Shown: in pieces, positions 9,434 to 18,385 of the stretch | How positions within the stretch are numbered: position 1 is the first letter of the stretch | Layout of the letters: each line of letters begins with the position of its first letter | DNA from: BOG-908 sp963692875 | Lineage (GTDB): Bacteria > Pseudomonadota > Alphaproteobacteria > Acetobacterales > Acetobacteraceae | Assembly: GCA_965198755.1 (NCBI GenBank) | Contig: OZ240673.1 | Location: 3,410,001-3,474,000, forward strand | Direction of reading: 5' to 3' | Length of the DNA stretch: 64,000 nt | Translations under genes and position numbers: made by a program | Notes under the pieces: model-generated | Told to the model about the DNA's origin: nothing | Seen by the model: the letters and a program-made list of their open reading frames with translations, nothing else | The model's database searches: none

Positions 9434-10035
9434 GATCCGTTGCTCCTCGACGATGCCGGTTCGTAAGGCGGCTGCGTGGACGCTTCGCTGAACAGCAGCG
9501 GAGCAGGGTTGGGGTTTAGCCTTCCTCGCCACGCAAGCCGGCGTCAACGCAAGCCGGACTTACCGCTTGCAGTGACAATCATGAGAAGCCTCGGTTGGAG
9601 GCAATGACGCCCCCGAGCACACCATTGTTTCTGAAGCGTTTTTTCTGTTTCAGACGACGCGGGTCTGCAATTTCACCGTTAGAGCTGGCGCTTGGACTAC
9701 ATGGTTTACCCCGCAAGAGCAGGGCCACTCCACTTCGGCCTGATAGGCGAACAACGCTATCTCGGGGCGCCTACCGGCTGGATGCCTCCCACGCGAGCTG
9801 AGGCCGACCACCTGTGTGGATAGGAGTCAGTCTTTGAGCCCTACCCGTCCCGGCAGAATGCACAGAGGTTATATGCTGCGTCTGCCGTTTCAACGACGAC
9901 GTCGTTCCGATAGCGCGGCTAACCATAGCGTTGTGCAGATTGATCCTCGAGCTGATCGCGATTGCGCTTCGAGCGAAACGCTTGTGACATCTGACGCATC
10001 TCATACCAGCAGCCCGAGACCTCGACCGGTGATCA

Positions 10036-10174
10036 GCAAGGCAAGCAGTTCTTTTTTGAAAAAAAGAACCAAAAAAACTTTTGTCCCCTTTTGGCGCGCG
10101 CTGCAGAAATCTCCGCGACAGCAGGACCAAAAGTTTTTTGCTACTTTTTTCAAAAAAGCAGGCCTTGCCTTGCT
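10036..10174. repeat. dispersed palindromic intergenic element, copy d (complete)
   Basis: Left half AAGGCAAGCAGTTC with stem-loop and CCAAAAAAACTTTTGTCC; right half CCAAAAGTTTTTTGCTAC with stem-loop and outer AGGCCTTGCCTTGC. The spacer includes the recurring CGCGACAGCAGG motif also seen in copies f, g and j. Confidence 0.85.
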
Positions 10175-10415
10175 GGACTTCGAACGGTCAAGAGTTAGGG
10201 CCGTCGGTATCAGAACGCGACCTTCTCCACCCCACCGGCCGACGGTGCGTTCTCCGGTCGTGTAAGGTCAAATGTCTCGCCAGCAGCCTCGCACTGCACC
10301 CCGCTTCAGCGGCGCCGCAATCAGGCGTCAGAAGAGGCGTCGCGACAGCACAAGAGAAAGTTCCGCCTCTCTCTCAAAATAGGTTCTTGTGGGATTGGCG
10401 AACGATATCTTGGAG

Positions 10416-10472
10416 AAAGTAAGGCCTGCTTTTTGACAAAAAAGGCGGCAAAAAAGTTTTGTCTTTGCTGTC
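10416..10472. repeat. dispersed palindromic intergenic element, copy e, left half
   Basis: AAGTAAGGCCTGC, a stem-loop and CAAAAAAGTTTTGTC. The matching right half is about 220 bases away at 10692-10738, so either the spacer has been expanded or two half-elements are neighbours. Confidence 0.75.
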
Positions 10473-10691
10473 GCAGATGCTCCAGGGCAAGAGGTCGGCG
10501 CCGAGTTGAAGCGTCACGCATGATTGCAACGTTTGCACGAACGCTCAGCCTGTTTTCAGCATGTAGGCTGAGTGCCTTGGCCTTTGCATGATGGGCAGCG
10601 CCAGGCTGAGCAGACACTTGCTGCAAACATCCCCTGACTCACCTGCGCACCCAGCCTCCACTCGTGCCGGCTCGTCAATACGCAGGGTCAG

Positions 10692-10738
10692 CCCCAAATT
10701 TTTGCTGCTTTTCTTAAAAAAGCAGGCCGTGCTTTCTC
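10692..10738. repeat. dispersed palindromic intergenic element, copy e, right half
   Basis: GCCCCAAATTTTTGCTGC with stem-loop and outer GCAGGCCGTGCTTTC. It resembles the half-element at 57963-58006, and both are followed by the same 75-base sequence. Confidence 0.75.
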
Positions 10739-10830
10739 CTCCAGGCGGCCGCGTGTGTCGGCACGGAGCACAGGCTTGTCGATCGTCCGGCTCAGAGGTA
10801 TCCTAGCATGTCAGTAGGGAATGCACCGAC

Positions 10831-12253
10831 ATGCAGGACGTCTCGCCAGGACCATCAGCCCTCCGGGTCAGCCCGCCTTCAGCGTGGCGTACTGACGACG
10901 CCTGGGCGATCGCCGCCGGCCTCGGCTTGATCCTCGTCGGCACCGCCCTCACCCTGGGCGGACCCGGCTTCGGCTGGATCGCCGTCACGCCGCCGAAATG
11001 GACGCATTTTCCGGAGCTGGCCGTGCACTTCGCCAAGGACTGGCCGCGCTACGTGGCGCAGTTCGTGTTGTGGTCGGCGCTCATCGGCGTCGCTCTGCGT
11101 GCGCTCGGCTACCGCCCCGGTCGCGTCCTGCCGGCCTTTTCGCTCATCTACGCGCTGTCCGTCGTCATCTTTCTGCGCCGGACAATGGGCCAGCGCGGTC
11201 AAGTACAACCTCGAACCGCCGCTCCTGGCGCTCGCCGCGGGGCTGATCCTGGCAAACCTGCGCGTCCTGCCGCAATGGTTGGATGACGGCTTGCGCGTGG
11301 AGTTCTACATCAAGCTCGGCGTCGTGCTGTTGGGCGCCACGCTGCCCTTGAGCCTCATCGCCTGGGCCGGACCTGTGGCGTTGCTGCAGGCCTTCATCGT
11401 CTCCGTGGTTACCTTCGGCGTCATCTTCGCCGTCGCGCGCGTGCTTGGCGTCGAAAACCGGTTCGCCGCAGTCCTCGGGGCTGGAGGAGCGGTCTGCGGC
11501 GTCTCTGCCGCCATCGCCATCGGCGCCTCGGTCGGCGCCCGCCGGCAGGACGTGGCCACCGTCATCTCCATCGTCGTGCTCTGGGCCGTGGTGATGATCT
11601 TCGTGCTGCCCTATGCCGCAGCCGGGCTCGGGTTGCCGGCGGGCGTCGGCGGCGCCTGGATCGGCACGTCGGAGTTCGCCGACGCTGCCGGCTTCGCAGC
11701 CGCCCAGGCCTATGGCGGCATCGCCGCGCACGTGCCAGGCGCCCCGCCGGGCGCTGCCGAACAATCGGTCGCCGCCTTCACCCTGATGAAGGTGGTCGGC
11801 CGCGACATGTGGATCGGCGTCTGGGCCGTCGTCCTGTCGTTGGTGGCCACCACGCGCTGGGCTGACACCGGCATACGCAGCAGCGCGCGCGTGTCCGATG
11901 TCTGGCGGCGGTTTCCGAAGTTCGTGCTGGGCTTCCTCGCCGCCTCCGTGCTCATCACGCTCGTGGCGCAACATGCGGGTCACGACGCCTTCACCAAGAC
12001 AGTCACCCCGGCGCTCGTCACACCGATCAAGAACCTCCGCAGCTGGGCCTTCGAGTTCGGCTTCCTCAGCATCGGTCTGACCACACGCGGACGGGACCTG
12101 GCCGGCATCGCCGGACGCCCGTTCGCCGCGTTTGCCGCCGGCGCCGCCGTCAACGTCGTGCTCGGCCTCGTGCTCTCCGCCGGCGTGTTCGGCGCTTACT
12201 GGGCGCGCCTCGGCCATGAACGTTTCGTGCTGCGCCACGTGCTGCAGCTTTGA
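10831..12253 (+). pseudogene. YeiH-family (UPF0324/PSE) membrane exporter, frameshifted
   Basis: The first 113 or so codons (MQDVSPGPS... to LSVVIF) and the rest (AGQWASAVKYNLEPPLLALAAG to the stop) are in different frames and join near 11170-11176 within what should read IFxAGQW. One extra base explains it. The product is the ten-TM putative sulphate/sulphite exporter family. Conserved stretches EPPL, RVEFYIKLGVVLLGATL, GVSAAIAIGASVGAR and RSWAFEFGFLSIGL are all present and otherwise intact, so the lesion is recent or a sequencing error. The gene shares orientation with the amidohydrolase and ATPase downstream. Confidence 0.82.
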
Positions 12254-12399
12254 TCCCGATCACGCCCGCCTGGAGCACACCTTTGCAGGTCTGGCCGCAC
12301 TCAGTTCCGCCCATGCTGCAACCCGCGCGCAGGACGGCCACTGCACGCATCACCAGCGCCTCGTCACGCGTGAGGCTGCCTGTTGCGAGCACACGAAAA

Positions 12400-12535
12400 A
12401 GTAAGGCAAGCGGTTCTTTGAAAAAAAGAACCAAAAAACTTTTGTTCCTTCACGCGCACGCTGCAGAGCCATCGCGACAGCAGGACCAAAAGTCTTTTGC
12501 TTCTTTTCTTCAGAAAAGAAGGCCTTGCCTTCCTT
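12400..12535. repeat. dispersed palindromic intergenic element, copy f (complete)
   Basis: Left half AAGGCAAGCGGTTC with stem-loop and CCAAAAAACTTTTGTTCC; right half ACCAAAAGTCTTTTGCTTC then TTTTCTTCAGAAAAGAAGG. This right half is an uninterrupted version of the site into which IS110 has inserted at 59295/60673. Confidence 0.87.
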
Positions 12536-12560
12536 CACTCTGTCCCCGATTCGGCACGAC

Positions 12561-13433
12561 ATGACACGCATCATCGACATGCGGCTTCGCCCGCCGTTCC
12601 TGCACCCGTTCTTCGGCGCTGCGGCGGGTACGCCGGAATCGGCACTCGTGCGCTGGGTGAACCGTCGCGTGGGGGCAGCCGATCCGGACCACTTCACCCG
12701 CTACCACGACATGGCCGACGTGCTCGCCGGCATGGACGAGGCCGGCATCGGCCTGGGCGTGACCGTTGGCCGCAGCACGCCCACGGTGCGCATCGCCAAC
12801 GACGACGTCGCCGCACTGGCCGCGCAATCCGGTGGCCGTCTCATCGGCGTGGCGTCTATCGACCCGCTGGTGCTCGGCCGCGAGGCGGCGGTCGCCGAAG
12901 CCCGGCGCGCCACCGCAGAACTGGGGCTGCGCGCGATCAACCTGGACGCCGGCTTCTACGAGACGCCGCTGAGGGCAGACGACGACCGGTTGATGCCGCT
13001 CTACGAGGCCTGCGTCTCGTTGGGCGTGCCGGCCTTTGTCATGTCGGGCCCGACGACGCCCGACCTCGCGTTCAACGACCCGCTGAGCATCGACACCGTC
13101 GCCAGAACGTTCCCGCAACTGCCGGTCGTCGTCTGCCACGGCTGCTACCCGAACATAGATTCGATGATCGGCGTGGCGTTCCGTCACGAGAACGTCTTCG
13201 TCTCGCCGGACATGTACCTCTTTGCACCCGGTGGACGGCGTTACGCCGAAGCGGCCTCGGGCTTCCTGCGCAACCAGCTGCTGTTCGGCTCGTCGTTTCC
13301 GTTCCGGCCGATGCTGCAGAGCGTGCAGGACGTGCGCACGCTCGGCTTGGACGAGGACGCCCTCGCCAGGGTGCTCGGTGGCAACGCCGCCACTCTGTTC
13401 GGCCTCGACGCCGCATCGACTCCAACGGCCTAG
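12561..13433 (+). CDS. amidohydrolase-2 family (ACMSD-like TIM-barrel) hydrolase/decarboxylase
   Basis: About 290 residues from ATG 12561; the frame opens at 12525 but those codons lie in the repeat element. The fold is that of amidohydrolase-related proteins: an N-terminal strand (RIIDMRLRPPF), a central VVVCHGCYPN, and the C-terminal LLFGSSFPFRP where the metal-binding aspartate of the family (usually GSDWP/GTDFP) would sit. Here it reads GSSFPF, and the N-terminal HxH is replaced by MRLRP, so the metal ligands look depleted. It may be non-metallic or have a changed role. It lies between the broken exporter and the ABC ATPase on the same strand. Confidence 0.75.
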   Translation: MTRIIDMRLRPPFLHPFFGAAAGTPESALVRWVNRRVGAADPDHFTRYHDMADVLAGMDEAGIGLGVTVGRSTPTVRIANDDVAALAAQSGGRLIGVASIDPLVLGREAAVAEARRATAELGLRAINLDAGFYETPLRADDDRLMPLYEACVSLGVPAFVMSGPTTPDLAFNDPLSIDTVARTFPQLPVVVCHGCYPNIDSMIGVAFRHENVFVSPDMYLFAPGGRRYAEAASGFLRNQLLFGSSFPFRPMLQSVQDVRTLGLDEDALARVLGGNAATLFGLDAASTPTA

Positions 13434-13460
13434 GTCGTTGCAGCCGCCTGGTCCTGCCCG

Positions 13461-14258
13461 GTGGGCATCGTGAGCATGCCGGCGGCGACGCTGGCCGCGG
13501 CGGGCGCGCGTGCGACCGGGCTGGTGCTCTCTGGCGTGGGCAAGGTGTTCGACGCCGGCGCCGGCGCCTTCGCAGCGGTGCAGGACGTGTCGCTCGACGT
13601 CGAGGCGGGCGCCTTTGTCGCCATCGTCGGCGCGAGCGGTTGCGGCAAATCAACCCTGTTGCGCATGATCGCCGGGCTCGAGCGGCCGGACAGCGGCGAG
13701 ATCCGGGCGGTCGGGCGGGCGGTCACCGGCACCGGGCTGGACTGCGGCCTGGTGTTCCAGGAAGCCAGGCTGCTGCCCTGGCTGACCGCCGAGCAGAGCG
13801 TTGCACTCGCCCTGCACAACGCGCCGCTGCCGGCGGCGGTCAAGGCCCAGCGCGTCAGCGCCCACCTGGCCCTCGTCGGCCTGTCCAATTTTGCCCGCGC
13901 CTACCCTGACCAGCTTTCCGGCGGCATGGCGCAGCGCGTGGCCATCGCCCGCGGCCTGGTGGCGCGCCCGGGCATCCTGCTGCTCGACGAGCCGTTCGGG
14001 GCGCTGGACGCGCTCACCCGGCTGCGCATGCAGGCCGAGCTGGAAGCCATCTGGCAGGCGGAACGCACGACGATGCTGCTCGTCACCCACGACGTGGAGG
14101 AGGCAGTGGTCCTGGCCGACCGTGTCGTCGTCATGTCGCCGCGGCCGGGGCGGATCAGCGCGATCGAAGACGTGGCGTTTGGCCGGCCGCGCGACCGCGG
14201 CGATGCCGGCCTGATGGCGCTCAGGAAACGCCTGCTCGCCGCTCTCGAAGACGGGTGA
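13461..14258 (+). CDS. ABC transporter ATP-binding protein, SsuB/TauB (nitrate/sulphonate/taurine) type
   Basis: 265 residues (GTG 13461; ATG 13476 is an alternative). Walker A is GASGCGKST, the Q-loop is in VFQEARLLPW, the signature is LSGGMAQR, Walker B is ILLLDEPFGALD, and the H-loop is LLVTHDVEEAV. The LLPW and EPFGALDALTR patterns are typical of the NitT/TauT importers. No permease or binding protein is beside it, so it is an orphan ATPase here. A second copy from codon 43 onward lies at 58075-58755 with only a few base changes. Shared sequence ends at 14282, 24 bases after the stop. Confidence 0.92.
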   Translation: MGIVSMPAATLAAAGARATGLVLSGVGKVFDAGAGAFAAVQDVSLDVEAGAFVAIVGASGCGKSTLLRMIAGLERPDSGEIRAVGRAVTGTGLDCGLVFQEARLLPWLTAEQSVALALHNAPLPAAVKAQRVSAHLALVGLSNFARAYPDQLSGGMAQRVAIARGLVARPGILLLDEPFGALDALTRLRMQAELEAIWQAERTTMLLVTHDVEEAVVLADRVVVMSPRPGRISAIEDVAFGRPRDRGDAGLMALRKRLLAALEDG

Positions 14259-14282
14259 GCCGCATGATTTATATCATTGTTG
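13588..14282 (+). repeat. direct repeat, left copy (ABC ATPase 3' part)
   Basis: 695 bases matching 58085-58779 with a constant offset of 44497 and no indel. The only differences I found are a few substitutions in the first 60 bases. The match stops abruptly after ATCATTGTTG in both copies. Confidence 0.93.
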
Positions 14283-14408
14283 ACGAGTAGGATATGTAGT
14301 CCCTACGCAAGCCGCTCGGCCTCCGGTCCTCCGACATTTAATGAGTCCAGCATCAGAGTGAGAATTCCCACAAATTAAGGGTTGTTGCCTACCGGAACGG
14401 GCGCTGGC

Positions 14409-15050
14409 TCAGGGGCGGTTGCGCGTTGGTTGCAAGCACGCGTGGCGCAGCCCCGCGGCGGTGACTTGAACAAAGTCAGCAAGTTGGTTGCGCAGATCCT
14501 GCACAGGAATCGGGCTGAGCTTCTGGTCGACGCCCAAGGAGACGATCCCGTGCACGGCCGAAAACAGGGTTCGCGCAGCCAGGGCGCGTTCGGCAGCCTC
14601 AAGGCTGGGGCACAAGACGGACAACGGTGCCTCTACATACGAAAAGAGATGTGCCTGGTGGGCGCGATACTCGTCCGGCACGCTCTCGCCCGGCGACAGA
14701 GTGTGATTGAACAAGGCGGCCCATAGCCGCGGATGCGCCAACGCGTAGTCCAGGTAGGCACAGGACAGAACAACAAGTTGCCGCCCGGGATCTGTTTCGG
14801 AGGGAGCAGCATCCTCGCAGTCGAGGCTGGCGCAGATGGCAGCATCGATCGCCGACAGTGTCCTGTCGTTGACCGCCAATATCAAAGCGTCGAGATCCGG
14901 GAAGACGAGGTAGATTGCGCCTAGCGCGCAGCCGGCCGCGCGGGCGACCTCGCGCGCTTTCAGGCCGGCCAAGCCGTGCGTGGCCACTGTGGCCTGCGCA
15001 ATGGCAATCAAGCTCTCCCGTAAGGCGAGATGACGGTCGGCCTTACTCAT
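14409..15050 (-). CDS. TetR-family transcriptional regulator
   Basis: 213 residues. The N-terminal helix-turn-helix is VATHGLAGLKAREVARAAGCALGAIYLVFPDLDALI (residues about 18-53). The C-terminal part (LSCAYLDYALAHPRLWAALFNH) is of the WHG/TetR_C_33 kind. It is divergent from the FAD oxidase gene, and the 91 bases between them hold three copies of a 13-base palindrome. Autoregulation and control of the oxidase operon by one small ligand is the simplest reading. Confidence 0.9.
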   Translation of the reverse strand: MSKADRHLALRESLIAIAQATVATHGLAGLKAREVARAAGCALGAIYLVFPDLDALILAVNDRTLSAIDAAICASLDCEDAAPSETDPGRQLVVLSCAYLDYALAHPRLWAALFNHTLSPGESVPDEYRAHQAHLFSYVEAPLSVLCPSLEAAERALAARTLFSAVHGIVSLGVDQKLSPIPVQDLRNQLADFVQVTAAGLRHACLQPTRNRP

Positions 15051-15059
15051 CCAATCTCC

Positions 15060-15123
15060 TGAACATTGTTCAAATTAAGTCTTGAACGGTGTTCACGCCA
15101 GTGCTAGCTGTGAACGGTGTTCA
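15060..15123. promoter_or_regulatory. three palindromic TetR operators
   Basis: TGAACATTGTTCA at 15060-15072 and TGAACGGTGTTCA at 15083-15095 and 15111-15123. All are of form TGAAC-N3-GTTCA, with centre-to-centre spacing of 23 and 28 bases, filling the divergent promoter region between the TetR gene and the oxidase gene. Confidence 0.85.
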
Positions 15124-15141
15124 TATAGGGAGAAGGCCAGC

Positions 15142-16659
15142 ATGAGAAGTCAGTTTCCTGCCGCGTCAGTCGTCAGGCGACGCACGGTGATCGCTGGCGC
15201 CGCAGCTTGCGTCGCCGGGCCAGCCTTGCTGGCGGGCTGCCGCAAGCCGTCGCCGGAAAGCGCGCAGGCAGCGCCTGCCCTGGTCATCGATGATGCGAGC
15301 CGGATGAACGCCACGCGTGTGGCCCGCCATGTCGTTCTTCGGGACGACGGCGAGGCGGCGTTGCTGGCGGCCTTGCGTTCTGAACTGCGCGAAGCCAAAG
15401 CCGCGGGCCGGCCGGTCGCACTCGGCGTTGCGCGTCATTCCATGGGGGCGCAAAGCCTGGCACGCGAGGGCACCGCACTCAGCTTCACGGCGCCAAACTG
15501 CGTGATCGACAGGGGCGCGGGCATCTGTCGGGCCGGCGCGGGCACGCGCTGGCGTGACGTGATCGCCGCGCTCGACCCGGCCGGACTCTCGCCGCTCGTC
15601 ATGCAATCCAACAACGATTTCGGCGTCGCCAGCACGTTCTCCGTCAATGCCCACGGCTGGGCGGTGCCGCACGGGCCGTTCGGCACGACCGTGCACCGGC
15701 TCCGGCTGATGCTGGCCGACGGCACGCTGGTCACCTGCTCGCGGCAGGAGAACCCCGAGTTGTTCGGGCTGGCGATGGGCGGCTACGGCCTGGCGGGGAT
15801 CATCGTCGACATCGACACCGCGGCCACCGCGAACCGGCTGCTGGTCCCGGATTTCACGGTGATGCCGGCTACGGATTTCGGTCCGAAATTTGCTGCGCTG
15901 TGCGCGGACCCCGGCGTCTCCATGGCTTACGGACGGCTGGACGTCTCCAAGCACGATTTCTTCAGGCAGGCCCTGATGGTGGGCTACCGCGCGGCGCCCA
16001 GCCAGCCCGAGACGTTGCCGGCAGCCGGCACCGGCGGCGGCGCCATGGGTGCGTTCTTCCGCGGCATCTACCGGGCGCAAGCCGGATGGGACTGGGGCAA
16101 ACGGGCACGCTGGTTCATGGAGACGGAGATCGCTCCGGGTCAGCTGGAACATACGGCCACGCGCAACGCCCTGCTGAACGAACCTGTCGCCAACCTGGCA
16201 GGGAGCGATCACAGGCGGACGGACATTCTGCACGAATATTTTGTAGCACCGGATCGGTTTGACGGCTTCCTGGAGGCCTGCCGCGCGGTGATCCCTCGCT
16301 ACCGGCAGGACCTGCTGAACGTGACGCTGCGGTTCGTGGAACTCGACGAGGCAAGCCTGCTGGCCTACGCGCCCACGAGGCGGATCGCCGCGGTGATGTC
16401 CTTCACCCAGACGATGGACGCGGCGGCGGAGGCGGACATGCGCGCCATGACGCGCGACTTGGCTGAGCGCGTGATCGACCTCGGCGGCAGCTTCTACCTG
16501 CCCTACCGCCTGCATGCGTCGGCGGCACAGATGCACCGTGCCTACCCGCGTGCGGCCGAGTTTGCGGCGCTGAAACGCCGTTACGACCCCGGGCTGCTGT
16601 TCCGCAACGCGCTGTGGGACACTTGGCTGTCACCTGCTGCCGGCGGGAGGGCAGCATGA
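15142..16659 (+). CDS. Tat-exported lipoprotein FAD-binding oxidase (aldonolactone/alditol oxidase-like, PCMH type)
   Basis: 505 residues from ATG 15142, preceded by GGGAGAAGG. The N-terminus has RRRTVIAG (twin arginine) and the lipobox LLAGC, so it should be a Tat-exported lipoprotein. The FAD-binding domain follows: VALGVARHSMGAQSLAREG, the VNAHGWAVPHGPFG motif and MGGYGLAGIIVDI, with an ALO-like C-terminus ending AALKRRYDPGLLFRNALW. Family members oxidise sugar lactones, alditols or sugars. The Tat-lipoprotein form is unusual. The stop overlaps the next ATG (16656-16659). Control by the divergent TetR is likely because the operators sit at its promoter. Confidence 0.85.
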   Translation: MRSQFPAASVVRRRTVIAGAAACVAGPALLAGCRKPSPESAQAAPALVIDDASRMNATRVARHVVLRDDGEAALLAALRSELREAKAAGRPVALGVARHSMGAQSLAREGTALSFTAPNCVIDRGAGICRAGAGTRWRDVIAALDPAGLSPLVMQSNNDFGVASTFSVNAHGWAVPHGPFGTTVHRLRLMLADGTLVTCSRQENPELFGLAMGGYGLAGIIVDIDTAATANRLLVPDFTVMPATDFGPKFAALCADPGVSMAYGRLDVSKHDFFRQALMVGYRAAPSQPETLPAAGTGGGAMGAFFRGIYRAQAGWDWGKRARWFMETEIAPGQLEHTATRNALLNEPVANLAGSDHRRTDILHEYFVAPDRFDGFLEACRAVIPRYRQDLLNVTLRFVELDEASLLAYAPTRRIAAVMSFTQTMDAAAEADMRAMTRDLAERVIDLGGSFYLPYRLHASAAQMHRAYPRAAEFAALKRRYDPGLLFRNALWDTWLSPAAGGRAA

Positions 16660-18068
16660 TGCGGCGCCTCGCCTGGGCCTACGCGGCCGCGCTGACCGGC
16701 GTGACCGTTCTCGGCTGGCTGCCCTGGTTGGCAGACCCGAGCGGACGCCTGTTCGGCGTGTTCCGACTGACCTGGTACAACGATGCGCTGCATCTTGCCT
16801 CGGCCGCCTGGGCGGCCGGCGCCGCCCTGTCAGGCGTGCGATCCTCTCGCCTGTTCCTGCGGGTTTTCGGCGGCCTGTACCTGCTCGACGGGGTCATGGG
16901 GCTGGCGATCGGCTCCGGCTACCTCGACCTCGGCGTGCTGATCAACGGGGTGCAGCACCTTGCCTGGCGTTTCAAGCTGGAAGCTAACGCGCCGCACCTG
17001 TTCCTGGGCACCGTGGCGCTGGCGGCAGGGCTCGCCTGGCGCCCGCGGCGGCGCCACGCTGCTGCGGCGGCGCTGCTGATGCTTGCCGCCTGTCCGCACC
17101 GACTGCAGGCCGCGCCCGCCCAGCGTACGCCGGACACGCAATACCGCCGGCCGGAAAGCAATACCTACCTCTCCTATACTGAGTGGTCGATCGTGTACGC
17201 CTACGAGGATTTCGCGGTCGTTGCCGCCAAGCGCGGGGAGAGCCGTTTCGACTACTTGGGCAGCATCGGCGCGTTCTGGAGCAGCTTGCACCGCGTGAGC
17301 CAGGTTGCGGCCGCCCATGGGGCGGCACCGCTGGATGAGCGGGCAATGCTGGCCATCATCGGCGTGAGCTTCACCGGCGAGATGCTGGCCAAGGGCGCCT
17401 ATGAGACAACACTCGGGCGTTTTGCAGAGAGCCTGCGCGGTCCGGTGCCTATCGCCGAGGATGTCTACGCACAGCACATGGCAAGCGACTACGCGCGGTT
17501 CCTGCACCAGGTGCCCTGGTATCGCTATCCATTCCTCTCCAGAGTGCGCGGTTTGTGGCAGGTGCCGTTCACCGCGGACAAACCCATTCGTGCTGCAGAG
17601 CGGCGCCTGGCGCTGACGCTGGAGTGGACGTTCAAGTCGGTCTACGCGCAGGCGATGCAGGCGGCGGCTGGTCTGTCCCCGGCAGACCTGCGCACCCAGA
17701 CGATCGTGCGCGGCCTGGACGCGCAAGACTTGGCGTCGGACACGAACGTGCACGTCATACGCGCGCTTGGCGGCGGCGTGTCTCTGGTGGAGACGCCGCG
17801 TTACGAAGCCTACACCGCCATCTTGGCCAGACTGTCGGCGCAGGGCTGCGATTTCGTCGAGATCGCCGGCAACCGGTCCGTGCTGGTGACGGTGCTGGCG
17901 CCGCGCGCAGTGCCGGACCTGCCGGGCGTGCACACGATCTTCTCGACGAACGTGCAAACCCGGCCGGGTTGGCGGCGTGTCGGGTTAGACGTTGCGGTGC
18001 CTAACCTGGCCGCTCTGGTTCGCCACCTGCCGTCCAACTTCGTGTTCGAACATGTCTACGACTACTGA
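16656..18068 (+). CDS. two-domain membrane protein of unknown function coupled to the FAD oxidase
   Basis: 470 residues from the ATG overlapping the oxidase stop. Residues 1-130 form four membrane segments (MRRLAWAYAAALTGVTVLGW, LHLASAAWAAGAALSG, VFGGLYLLDGVMGLAIG, LFLGTVALAAGLAW). After RPRRR comes another hydrophobic stretch, AAAAALLMLAACPHRLQA, resembling a signal or lipobox of a second protein. A soluble domain of about 300 residues follows, with many aromatic residues (SNTYLSYTEWSIVYAYEDF) and no family I recognise. It looks like a membrane subunit fused to a periplasmic protein. Likely an electron-transfer or scaffold partner for the oxidase, by context only. Confidence 0.7.
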   Translation: MMRRLAWAYAAALTGVTVLGWLPWLADPSGRLFGVFRLTWYNDALHLASAAWAAGAALSGVRSSRLFLRVFGGLYLLDGVMGLAIGSGYLDLGVLINGVQHLAWRFKLEANAPHLFLGTVALAAGLAWRPRRRHAAAAALLMLAACPHRLQAAPAQRTPDTQYRRPESNTYLSYTEWSIVYAYEDFAVVAAKRGESRFDYLGSIGAFWSSLHRVSQVAAAHGAAPLDERAMLAIIGVSFTGEMLAKGAYETTLGRFAESLRGPVPIAEDVYAQHMASDYARFLHQVPWYRYPFLSRVRGLWQVPFTADKPIRAAERRLALTLEWTFKSVYAQAMQAAAGLSPADLRTQTIVRGLDAQDLASDTNVHVIRALGGGVSLVETPRYEAYTAILARLSAQGCDFVEIAGNRSVLVTVLAPRAVPDLPGVHTIFSTNVQTRPGWRRVGLDVAVPNLAALVRHLPSNFVFEHVYDY

Positions 18069-18375
18069 GCGCCGCGGCGGGCACCTAGCGACCGCCGCCG
18101 TCGCCCTCGCGCTCTGGTTTGGCACGCTCGCTTTGTGGACGGCAGCGTCGGATCCCGGGAGGGTGCTGGTGCTCGCGCCACGTCGCGCAGCGATCACCGC
18201 AGCGCTCCGCGCCGATGCAAGGTTGCTGGCCGTGGACGGCGTTGTGTCGATCGTCTCGGCGAAGGCGGATGGCGGACAGAGGCGCGGTTTCGTCGGCGAC
18301 CTTTATGCAGGGGGTGCCTGGCTTGTGCTGCCCGGGGTTGCCGGCGGTTGCGTGACGGTCGGAGAGGAGCAGTGA
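18052..18375 (+). CDS. small single-pass membrane protein, unknown function
   Basis: 107 residues from ATG 18052, overlapping the end of the previous gene by 17 bases. One membrane segment (ATAAVALALWFGTLALWTAA, residues about 13-32) is followed by a short Ala/Arg/Val-rich domain. It is the last gene of the TetR-controlled unit. No known family recognised. Confidence 0.6.
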   Translation: MSTTTERRGGHLATAAVALALWFGTLALWTAASDPGRVLVLAPRRAAITAALRADARLLAVDGVVSIVSAKADGGQRRGFVGDLYAGGAWLVLPGVAGGCVTVGEEQ

Positions 18376-18385
18376 AGGGCCTGTT

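Larger units (their letters stand above)
9434..10830. other. 1.4-kb intergenic region holding palindromic repeats, no convincing gene
   Basis: The gap lies between the 5' end of the minus-strand repeat protein and the plus-strand YeiH-type gene. It contains one complete palindromic element (10036-10174) and a split one (10416-10472 and 10692-10738). The segment 10740-10814 is found again at 58007-58081. Short frames in both strands have no domain features and several run through the repeats. Confidence 0.6.

Noticed and set aside
9816..10265. 149-codon frame before the YeiH gene
   Set aside because: It passes through a complete palindromic repeat element and encodes its A/T runs.
14283..14400. 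Left attachment-site copy of tRNA-Pro
   Set aside because: Only a weak GAGTGAGAATTC similarity to the tRNA 3' end is present, too short and too diverged to support an att site.
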